Source of the DNA: CAITNM01 sp964446295
GTDB taxonomy: Bacteria > Pseudomonadota > Alphaproteobacteria > Paracaedibacterales > CAITNM01
Assembly: GCA_964446295.1 (NCBI GenBank)
Contig: CAYUNR010000043.1
Coordinates: 1 to 12,807, forward strand
DNA: 12,807 nucleotides
Reading direction: 5' to 3'
Shown here: one piece after another, positions 6,409 to 12,142 of the stretch
Layout of the letters: each line of letters opens with the position of its first letter
How positions within the stretch are numbered: position 1 is the first letter of the stretch
Program-made: the position numbers and the translations under genes
Notes under the pieces: generated by a model
What the model was told of the DNA's origin: nothing
Databases searched by the model: none
What the model saw: the letters and a program-made list of their open reading frames with translations, nothing else

Positions 6409-7766
6409 AGTTATTTGGAACAGATGGTATTCGTGGAGCCGTTAATGAGCCACCAATGACTGCTGATGTAATTTTAAAAGTTGCCATGGCTGCTGCGCAA
6501 TACTTACAAGAAAACACGCAACTTGCGTCGTCATCACAACATAGACACACAGTTGTCATTGGCAAAGACACACGGCTTTCTGGATATATGCTGGAATCAG
6601 CTTTAACATCTGGCTTTGTGAGCATGGGTGTTGACGTAATGCTATTAGGACCTCTGCCCACTCCTGCTGTGGCGATGCTAACACGCACACTGCGTGCTCA
6701 CTTAGGTGTCATGATTTCTGCAAGTCACAATCCTTTCGAAGATAATGGTATTAAATTTTTTGATGCCCAAGGCTTTAAACTTAATGGCCAAAGTGAAAAA
6801 TATATTGAAGAACTAACTTATAAAAATAATTTTTCTTTAGCAAAAGCCAAAGATTTTGGAAAAGCACGACGCGTTGATGACGCATTAGGGCGCTACAATG
6901 AATTTGTAAAATCAAGTTTTCCAAAAGGAATGCGACTTGATGGATTAAAAATTGTCGTGGATTGCGCAAACGGAGCAGCATACAAAGTTGCACCCCAAGT
7001 ATTATGGGAATTAGGAGCAGACGTTATTGCCATAGGCAACACACCAAACGGCGTTAACATTAACTTAGATTGCGGAGCAACACACACTTCAGCTCTACAA
7101 CAAGCTGTGCTGGAACATCAGGCTAACATCGGCATTGCTCTTGATGGAGATGCTGACCGACTTATTGCTGTTGATGAAAATGGTCATGTGTTAGATGGCG
7201 ATCAAATCATGGCATTGATTGCAAAGCTTTGGCATGAACAAGATCTTTTAAAAGGCAATGGCATTGTTGCCACGCACATGTCAAATCTTGGTCTGGAAAG
7301 GTACCTTTCTTGCAAAGGATTGCAGCTATACAGGTCTAATATTGGTGACAAACACGTATTAGAAATGATGCAACTCAAAGGATGTAATGTTGGCGGGGAA
7401 CAATCTGGTCATATTATATTGAGTGATTACACTACAACTGGTGATGGATTGTTAGCAGCACTACAGGTACTTGCATTAATGGTGGCTACCAACATGCCAG
7501 CAAGCGCTATTGGTAATACTTTTGAACCTGTACCACAAATTCTGCGCAACATACGCACGAAGCACGCCATTAACTTAAACGATGATCGCATTAGATTAGT
7601 TATTGATGACGCTAAAATGCGCCTAGATCAATTTGGCAAATTACTTGTTAGGCAATCTGGAACAGAACCACTAATTCGCATTATGGCACAAGGAGATGAC
7701 GCAACCTTATTGAATGATGTCATCAACACAATAACAGGAACTATTTCAGAACTTGATGTAGCTTAG
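6405..7766 (+). CDS. glmM: Phosphoglucosamine mutase
   Basis: Converts glucosamine-6-phosphate to glucosamine-1-phosphate on the route to UDP-GlcNAc, needed for peptidoglycan and LPS. The 453-aa length is typical. In order: K-L-F-G-T-D-G-I-R-G (2-11), the active serine loop S-A-S-H-N-P (phosphorylated Ser107), the Mg-binding D-G-D-A-D-R (247-252), the sugar-specificity loop G-E-Q-S-G-H (331-336), and the phosphate-binding R-Q-S-G-T-E-P (416-422). All expected catalytic residues are present. The start at 6405 is fixed by a strong GGAGGAG (6393-6399) five bases upstream and by the family's M-K-L-F-G-T-D-G opening; an in-frame ATG at 6363 would give an unlikely 14-residue addition inside mnmA. 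The ATG overlaps the mnmA TGA, so the two are coupled. phrB follows after 8 bases. Confidence 0.97.
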   Translation: MKLFGTDGIRGAVNEPPMTADVILKVAMAAAQYLQENTQLASSSQHRHTVVIGKDTRLSGYMLESALTSGFVSMGVDVMLLGPLPTPAVAMLTRTLRAHLGVMISASHNPFEDNGIKFFDAQGFKLNGQSEKYIEELTYKNNFSLAKAKDFGKARRVDDALGRYNEFVKSSFPKGMRLDGLKIVVDCANGAAYKVAPQVLWELGADVIAIGNTPNGVNINLDCGATHTSALQQAVLEHQANIGIALDGDADRLIAVDENGHVLDGDQIMALIAKLWHEQDLLKGNGIVATHMSNLGLERYLSCKGLQLYRSNIGDKHVLEMMQLKGCNVGGEQSGHIILSDYTTTGDGLLAALQVLALMVATNMPASAIGNTFEPVPQILRNIRTKHAINLNDDRIRLVIDDAKMRLDQFGKLLVRQSGTEPLIRIMAQGDDATLLNDVINTITGTISELDVA

Positions 7767-7774
7767 CTTGAAAT

Positions 7775-9205
7775 ATGTCTAGCAAAATCACCATTTTTTG
7801 GTTTCGCCAAGATCTACGAATTAGTGATAATCCTGGGCTTTTTGAAGCTGCTAAAAACGGTAAAGTATTACCTATTTATATTTTAGATGACCTTGAAGCA
7901 GAATCATTCAAAATGGGCAGTGCTAGTCGCCTATGGCTGCATCATTCTCTGAACGCTTTAAATGAATGCCTATCAAATTCGTTAAATGTGTATGTCGGAA
8001 ATTCAAAAGAAGTTCTTTTAAAAATTCTTCAAAATACCTCTGCAGACGCCGTTTATTGGAATAGATGTTATGAGCCATGGCGCATCAAAAATGATTCATC
8101 CATAAAAGAAGCTTTGAAAAAAAAAGATATAGAATGCAAAAGTTTTAATGGATCATTGCTCTGGGAACCATGGGAAATTTTAAAAAAAGACAACACTCCT
8201 TATAAAGTGTTCACCCCTTTTTATACCAGGGGATGTTTGCAAGCTGTAGCGCCTCGAATTCCTATTCCTAAACCTGAAAACTTGAAACTAGTAAAAGATA
8301 TTCAAAATAACACCTCTATAGAGAATCTTAATTTATTACCATCTGTTAAGTGGAATAAATCTATAGAATCATGCTGGGAAATTGGTGAAAAAGCTGCTCA
8401 AGAAAAATTAATAAATTTTGCTGATAATGGCTTGAAAAATTATAAAGAAAATAGAAATTACCCTTTCAAAAAAAATGTTTCCAGACTGTCTCCTCACTTA
8501 CATTTTGGAGAAATATCCCCTAATCAAGCATGGTATAGTGCTCAAATTAAAAATATGAATCAAGGCTATACAGCTGATGTTGACTGCTTCTTAAGTGAAC
8601 TTGGTTGGCGAGAATTTTCTCATGCTCTACTTTATCATTTTCCTAATTTGCCACATAAAAATTTTCAAGATGCTTTTGATAAATTTCCATGGACTAATAA
8701 TCATGAGTTTTTTCAAGCATGGAAAGCAGGTCAAACCGGCTATCCTATTGTCGATGCGGGTATGCGTGAATTATGGCAAACAGGCTATATGCACAATCGA
8801 GTAAGAATGATTGTAGGGTCTTTCTTAGTGAAAAATTTATTGCTTCATTGGCATCATGGACGTGATTGGTTTTGGGATTGTTTAGTTGATGCAGATCTTG
8901 CAAATAACAGCGCAGGTTGGCAATGGATTGCTGGTTCAGGAGCAGATGCAGCCCCATACTTTAGAATATTCAATCCAATTACTCAGGGGGAAAAATTTGA
9001 CCCGGAAGGACGATATACACGCCATTTTGTACCTGAACTTAGTCAACTTCCTAACAAATACTTATTCAAACCTTGGGACACTCCTGCAGCTATTTTAAAA
9101 GCTTGCAAAATTGATTTGGGGAAGACCTATCCCAATCCTATAATTAACCTAAGGGAATCAAGGGACAGAGCCCTTCAAGCGTACAAGAAAATAAGAATAC
9201 TTTAG
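7775..9205 (+). CDS. phrB: Deoxyribodipyrimidine photolyase (class I cryptochrome/photolyase family)
   Basis: Flavoprotein that repairs UV-induced pyrimidine dimers using light. At 476 aa it has family length. The N-terminal antenna domain opens with I-F-W-F-R-Q-D-L-R-I-S-D-N (7-19). The C-terminal FAD domain has R-L-S-P-H-L-H-F-G-E-I-S (237-248), W-R-E-F (278-281), F-P-W (304-306), A-W-K-A-G-Q-T-G-Y-P-I-V-D-A-G-M-R (315-331), M-H-N-R-V-R-M (339-345), the W-Q-W segment after A-N-N-S-A-G (382-384), and D-A-A-P-Y-F-R-I-F-N-P (391-401). Trp316, Trp359 and Trp382 fit the electron-transfer tryptophan triad. The D-x-A-N-N motif supports CPD repair over cryptochrome signalling, but a DASH-like or other subclass cannot be excluded. 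It starts 8 bases after glmM with a weak ribosome site, and its codons look richer in A and T (many AAA, AAT, TTA) than glmM or mnmA. Confidence 0.95.
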   Translation: MSSKITIFWFRQDLRISDNPGLFEAAKNGKVLPIYILDDLEAESFKMGSASRLWLHHSLNALNECLSNSLNVYVGNSKEVLLKILQNTSADAVYWNRCYEPWRIKNDSSIKEALKKKDIECKSFNGSLLWEPWEILKKDNTPYKVFTPFYTRGCLQAVAPRIPIPKPENLKLVKDIQNNTSIENLNLLPSVKWNKSIESCWEIGEKAAQEKLINFADNGLKNYKENRNYPFKKNVSRLSPHLHFGEISPNQAWYSAQIKNMNQGYTADVDCFLSELGWREFSHALLYHFPNLPHKNFQDAFDKFPWTNNHEFFQAWKAGQTGYPIVDAGMRELWQTGYMHNRVRMIVGSFLVKNLLLHWHHGRDWFWDCLVDADLANNSAGWQWIAGSGADAAPYFRIFNPITQGEKFDPEGRYTRHFVPELSQLPNKYLFKPWDTPAAILKACKIDLGKTYPNPIINLRESRDRALQAYKKIRIL

Positions 9206-9218
9206 GATATACGATAGT

Positions 9219-9692
9219 CTACAAAGTTGTCTTCGAATCCGTACTAGGCCAATTAATATGAAGCTGCGGAGACTCATCTAAGAAAAAGTATGCAGATAGG
9301 GCGCACAAAGCAAGTAAAAGCAAGCCGACAAAAACCATACCGCTAGGAACAAATCTGCTCGTTGGAAAATGCTGCTCATCTCCCACACTTTTCAAAGGAG
9401 CCGGCAGAAAAAAGCTTTCATCTTTAAGCTGTTCAATAATTGCTTCTTGATCAAGATTCAAATACTTTGCGTAAGAACGGATAAAACCAATGGTGTATAC
9501 TCCACCGGGCAATTCGTCAAATTGCTCGTTTTCAATAGCTTGCAAGAAAATTTTACGAATTTTCAGCTGCTCTGAAATAACTTCAAGCGTTAATTTCTGC
9601 TTGGTCCTTTCGGTTTTAAAAATAAGTCCCAATGTTTGAGGCACTGTATTCATTTCAATATCATCCAGCACTTTCACTGCAGCACTACCCAT
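9219..9692 (-). CDS. rodZ: RodZ-like cytoskeletal/HTH membrane protein, short form
   Basis: The N-terminal domain (about 20-80) is the HTH_25/Xre-type helix-turn-helix of RodZ: T-L-G-L-I-F-K-T-E-R, L-T-L-E-V-I-S-E-Q-L-K-I-R, and the very typical F-D-E-L-P-G-G-V-Y and F-I-R-S-Y-A-K-Y-L. A linker rich in charged residues leads to one membrane segment (about 115-138). Only about 19 residues follow, so the usual periplasmic beta domain (DUF4115) is absent. RodZ links MreB filaments to the cell-wall machinery and helps set rod shape. The start is uncertain: the ATG at 9692 has GGTG five bases upstream, the ATG at 9653 sits closer to the domain, and one at 9734 lacks a ribosome site. It is convergent with phrB, 13 bases apart with no clear hairpin, and divergent from tRNA-Ser. 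Confidence 0.8.
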   Translation of the reverse strand: MGSAAVKVLDDIEMNTVPQTLGLIFKTERTKQKLTLEVISEQLKIRKIFLQAIENEQFDELPGGVYTIGFIRSYAKYLNLDQEAIIEQLKDESFFLPAPLKSVGDEQHFPTSRFVPSGMVFVGLLLLALCALSAYFFLDESPQLHINWPSTDSKTTL

Positions 9693-9786
9693 ATAAACAC
9701 CAAGTAAAAAAGACTTACGTGCATATTTAAGCATGTTTTTTATTAGCAGCCAATGAGATTCTTAATAATTTGTTAAACTTCTTTAG

Positions 9787-9815
9787 TTGACAACTATTAG
9801 CTGGGATAATACAAA
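9787..9815 (+). promoter_or_regulatory. Predicted promoter of tRNA-Ser
   Basis: A perfect -35 TTGACA (9787-9792) is followed after 17 bases by TACAAA (9810-9815), four of six matches to the -10 consensus. Transcription would begin near 9822, just ahead of the mature tRNA 5' end at 9825. A GATAAT at 9805-9810 looks better as a -10 but is only 12 bases from TTGACA. Confidence 0.5.
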
Positions 9816-9824
9816 TATAAACAC

Positions 9825-9916
9825 GGAGAGATGGCCGAGTGGCTTAAGGCAACGGTTTGCTAAACCGTCATAGGGTTTAAACCTTATCGGGGGTTCGAAT
9901 CCCCCTCTCTCCGCCA
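9825..9916 (+). tRNA. tRNA-Ser (anticodon GCU), CCA encoded
   Basis: The acceptor stem GGAGAGA (9825-9831) pairs fully with TCTCTCC (9906-9912). Discriminator G is at 9913 and an encoded CCA at 9914-9916. The anticodon arm is ACGGT-TTGCTAA-ACCGT with anticodon GCT at 9859-9861, reading AGC and AGU serine codons. The long variable arm (around 9869-9888) folds on itself (ATAGGGTT with AACCTTAT), as in class II tRNAs such as serine. The T arm GGGGG-TTCGAAT-CCCCC is canonical. It lies alone between the divergent rodZ-like gene and the PurC-like operon. Confidence 0.97.
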
Positions 9917-9973
9917 GTTCTCAATTTAAATAGTGCTAAATCCCCACAAAATAGTAGATGTACAACGAAAAAC

Positions 9974-10002
9974 TTGTAAATTGGGCATAGGCTTGCTATA
10001 TG
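9974..10002 (+). promoter_or_regulatory. Predicted promoter of the PurC-like/bolA/grxD/rlmE operon
   Basis: TTGTAA (9974-9979), 17 bases, TATATG (9997-10002): the same hexamers and spacing as before brnQ. The start of transcription would be about 10009, only six bases before the ATG at 10015 but 30 before the GTG at 10039. This favours the GTG as the translation start. Confidence 0.45.
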
Positions 10003-10038
10003 TAAAGCAAGGTAATGTCAGTCTGGTTGAGGTCTCTA

Positions 10039-10830
10039 GTGACACAAGACGTCCAAAATTTTACCACCGCTCGTCAACAAACTCGCCGTAAAGAATTATT
10101 TAACGGCAGAACTAAAATATTATTTGACGGCCCTGAACCAGGAACATTGATTTTGTATTTCAAGGACAGCCTTGACCAAAAAGAAGATTTGCAAGCATCT
10201 AGTGCTCATGGAGCATTGAATAACCGTTTTTCTGAACTCCTAATGCAACGTTTAAATCAAATTGGTGTTGAAACACATCTTATTAAGCGCTTGAATATGC
10301 GAGAACAACTTGTTCGTTTGGCTGATCCAATGCCTTTTCGTTTTCGTGTACACAATATTGCTATTGATTCCTTGGCTGAGCTTTTCAACCTAGAATCGGG
10401 CATGGTGATTAGCGAGCCAATTATTGAATTATATTTGAAAAATAAAGACGGCGTTCAGACAGTTATTGCTCCTCAACATGCTTACGCTCTAGGTTGGGTT
10501 CAAGAAGAAGAACTTGAAGTATTATTTAGTGCCATTCGTCGTATTAATGATTTTTTCCTTGGACAATTTTCCGCTTTAAATTTACGATTAGCAAATTACT
10601 GTCTGGAATTTGGCCGTGTTTTTTCGGCTGACTTTTTTGAAGCAACAAAACTTATTTTAATTGATGCTTTTGGATTGGACTCTTCATCGATTATCGATGC
10701 TGAATCTGGTGAAAGACTAGATTCTAGCATAGGGCTTGGAACCAATTGGACTGGCTGCACAGAAGTAGCTCGCCGGTTTGGATTGCTAGAGTATTTAAAA
10801 AAAGAAGAAACAATTCAGGAAGCCGCTTAA
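10039..10830 (+). CDS. PurC (SAICAR synthetase)-like protein with degenerate active site, probable pseudoenzyme
   Basis: Clearly homologous to alphaproteobacterial PurC along its length: L-F-N-G-R-T-K-I-L-F near the N-terminus, G-P-E-P-G-T-L-I, N-N-R-F-S-E, the stretch R-L-N-M-R-E-Q-L-V-R, L-G-W, and the C-terminal E-V-A-R-R-F-G-L-L. Yet signatures are altered: R-N-x-A-A-G-S has become H-N-I-A-I-D-S; V-D-F-K-L-E-F-G has become A-N-Y-C-L-E-F-G (Asp and Lys lost); D-E-I-S-P-D-G-C-R has become D-A-F-G-L-D-S-S-S; and the following K-D-R-F-R segment is gone. Joining aspartate to CAIR is therefore doubtful. The reading frame is intact (263 aa), so it is kept under selection rather than decaying. 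Start: GTG 10039 has GAGG six bases upstream; ATG 10015 (271 aa) is the alternative. Its TAA overlaps the bolA ATG by one base. Databases may label it purC. Confidence 0.85.
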   Translation: MTQDVQNFTTARQQTRRKELFNGRTKILFDGPEPGTLILYFKDSLDQKEDLQASSAHGALNNRFSELLMQRLNQIGVETHLIKRLNMREQLVRLADPMPFRFRVHNIAIDSLAELFNLESGMVISEPIIELYLKNKDGVQTVIAPQHAYALGWVQEEELEVLFSAIRRINDFFLGQFSALNLRLANYCLEFGRVFSADFFEATKLILIDAFGLDSSSIIDAESGERLDSSIGLGTNWTGCTEVARRFGLLEYLKKEETIQEAA

Positions 10831-11069
10831 TGCCAATTCTGCAATCTGATCTTGAAAATTGCCTATCAACAGCATTTCCGAAAGGAAAAATTGTTGTTAC
10901 CGACACAGCAGGAGACAATGATCATTACCAAGTAGAAATAACATGCGCAACCTTCGAAGGTCTTAGTCGTATACAGCAACACCAAAAAGTTTATGCTGCT
11001 CTTAAGGACTATGATATTCACGCTTTATCAATAAAAACAAATTATATTTCGGGAGAATTTCATGAGTGA
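10830..11069 (+). CDS. bolA: BolA/IbaG family protein
   Basis: A 79-aa BolA-fold protein. BolA proteins pair with monothiol glutaredoxins to hold or deliver [2Fe-2S] clusters, and grxD lies immediately downstream. Visible marks are G-D-N-D-H-Y (28-33), the F-E-G-L-S-R-I-Q-Q-H-Q-K-V-Y core (42-55) with the conserved S-R-I-x-Q-H, and I-H-A-L-S-I-K-T (63-70), whose histidine is the usual cluster ligand. The short length and lack of an N-terminal extension fit the BolA2/IbaG subtype. The ATG at 10830 shares its A with the stop of the PurC-like gene, and AGGA (10817-10820) precedes it by nine bases. The end overlaps grxD by 8 bases, so the three genes are almost certainly co-translated. Further in-frame upstream codons lie within the PurC-like gene and are not used. 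Confidence 0.93.
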   Translation: MPILQSDLENCLSTAFPKGKIVVTDTAGDNDHYQVEITCATFEGLSRIQQHQKVYAALKDYDIHALSIKTNYISGEFHE

Positions 11070-11391
11070 CACACATCAACAAATTGACGAATTAGTTAAA
11101 GGAAACGATGTTGTCGTATTCATGAAAGGAACCGCAGCTATGCCCATGTGCGGATTCACAGCGACTGTTATTCAGATTCTTAACCAGCTAAGTATACCAT
11201 TTAAAGATGTTAACGTACTCATTGACCCAGCTCTTCGTCAGGGCGTTAAAGACTATACTAACTGGCCTACAATTCCTCAGTTATACGTAAAAGGTGAATT
11301 TATTGGTGGATGCGATATCGTTCGAGAAATGTTTCAAAATGGAGAACTACAAACACTTTTAAAACAAAAACAACTGTTAAGTGATGCATGA
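11062..11391 (+). CDS. grxD: Monothiol glutaredoxin, Grx4 (GrxD) family, with CGFT active site
   Basis: Cytosolic 109-aa glutaredoxin that binds a glutathione-ligated [2Fe-2S] cluster and works with BolA proteins in cluster transfer. Family features: V-V-V-F-M-K-G-T (17-24, Lys22 binds glutathione), active Cys30 in M-C-G-F-T, W-P-T-I-P-Q-L-Y (68-75), and the glutathione loop I-G-G-C-D-I (81-86). The normal motif is C-G-F-S preceded by P-Q; here it is P-M-C-G-F-T, a conservative but unusual change beside the catalytic cysteine. The ATG at 11062 has GGGAG six bases upstream and lies inside the end of bolA. The TGA overlaps the rlmE ATG (ATGA, 11388-11391). Confidence 0.95.
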   Translation: MSDTHQQIDELVKGNDVVVFMKGTAAMPMCGFTATVIQILNQLSIPFKDVNVLIDPALRQGVKDYTNWPTIPQLYVKGEFIGGCDIVREMFQNGELQTLLKQKQLLSDA

Positions 11392-12065
11392 GAAATCCAG
11401 TTGGGCGCGTAATCTTAAAATCAAAAAAGAAGCGGACCCAGTCATCGCGTGATTGGCTTTTACGCCAACTTAACGATCCTTTTGTGCGAAAAGCAAAGCA
11501 AGAAGGCTACCGTTCAAGAGCAGCTTTTAAATTCATAGAAATTGATGAAAAATATAAAATTTTAAAATCAGGACAAACTGTTATTGATTTGGGAGCAGCC
11601 CCTGGTGGTTGGACCCAGGTGATTGCTGATAAAGTTTCTCACAAAGGCAAAGTAATTGCCCTTGATCTACAAGACATTGATCCGTTTAGTAACCCAAATG
11701 TTCTTATTATCAAAGGTGATTTTGAGGATGAAATTGTTCAACAGCAGCTTTCCGAACATGTAGATTTAGCAGATGTTATTGTATCTGACATGGCAGCAGC
11801 AGCATGCGGCATCCCAGCCGTTGACCATATACGTATATTTAATCTTCTAGAGGCTTCTCTTAATTTCTCAATCAACCATTTAGCAAAAAATGGATCGTTT
11901 ATCGCAAAAGTTTTAAGGGGTGGCACAGAAGGGGAATTGTTAAAACAGCTTAAAGTTCACTTCTCCAAAGTTGTCCACTTTAAACCTGACTCAAGTCGCC
12001 AAGACTCTGCCGAAATGTATGTTGTGGCAAAAGGCTTTAAGGGCAAGAAAACGCCTCCTCAATAG
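11388..12065 (+). CDS. rlmE: 23S rRNA (uridine-2552-2'-O)-methyltransferase RlmE (FtsJ/RrmJ)
   Basis: SAM-dependent enzyme that 2'-O-methylates U2552 in the A loop of 23S rRNA late in 50S assembly. At 225 aa it has usual length with a basic N-terminus (K-S-K-K-K-R). Motifs: G-Y-R-S-R-A-A-F-K (40-48, catalytic Lys48), the SAM loop D-L-G-A-A-P-G-G-W (67-75), S-D-M-A (133-136, catalytic Asp134), F-I-A-K-V-L-R-G-G (171-179, Lys174) and S-A-E-M-Y (207-211, Glu209). The full K-D-K-E tetrad is thus present. The segment after S-D-M-A is A-A-A-C-G, lacking the Asn usual in S-D-M-A-x-N-x-x-G. ATG 11388 overlaps the grxD stop, making this the last gene of the PurC-like operon; its link to Fe-S genes is probably only transcriptional. 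Confidence 0.95.
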   Translation: MRNPVGRVILKSKKKRTQSSRDWLLRQLNDPFVRKAKQEGYRSRAAFKFIEIDEKYKILKSGQTVIDLGAAPGGWTQVIADKVSHKGKVIALDLQDIDPFSNPNVLIIKGDFEDEIVQQQLSEHVDLADVIVSDMAAAACGIPAVDHIRIFNLLEASLNFSINHLAKNGSFIAKVLRGGTEGELLKQLKVHFSKVVHFKPDSSRQDSAEMYVVAKGFKGKKTPPQ

Positions 12066-12142
12066 TTGCATTAGCACGCGAGAGCCATTATTGTGGTTAC
12101 ACTGAAAATCATTAAACTTCACTAAATCTTGGAATTTTTATT

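Noticed and set aside
6281..6688. 135-codon reverse open frame across the mnmA/glmM junction
   Set aside because: Antisense to two conserved enzymes, with no recognisable protein features.
9961..9978. TACAA/TTGTA hairpin after tRNA-Ser as a terminator
   Set aside because: Only five weak base pairs and no T run follows.
10015..10038. ATG at 10015 as start of the PurC-like gene
   Set aside because: Predicted transcript begins about six bases upstream and the ribosome site is weak; GTG 10039 has a better one. Not fully excluded.
12066..12142. Promoter or terminator between rlmE and prfB
   Set aside because: Only poor matches (TTGCAT, 17, TATTGT) and no convincing hairpin; not strong enough to list.
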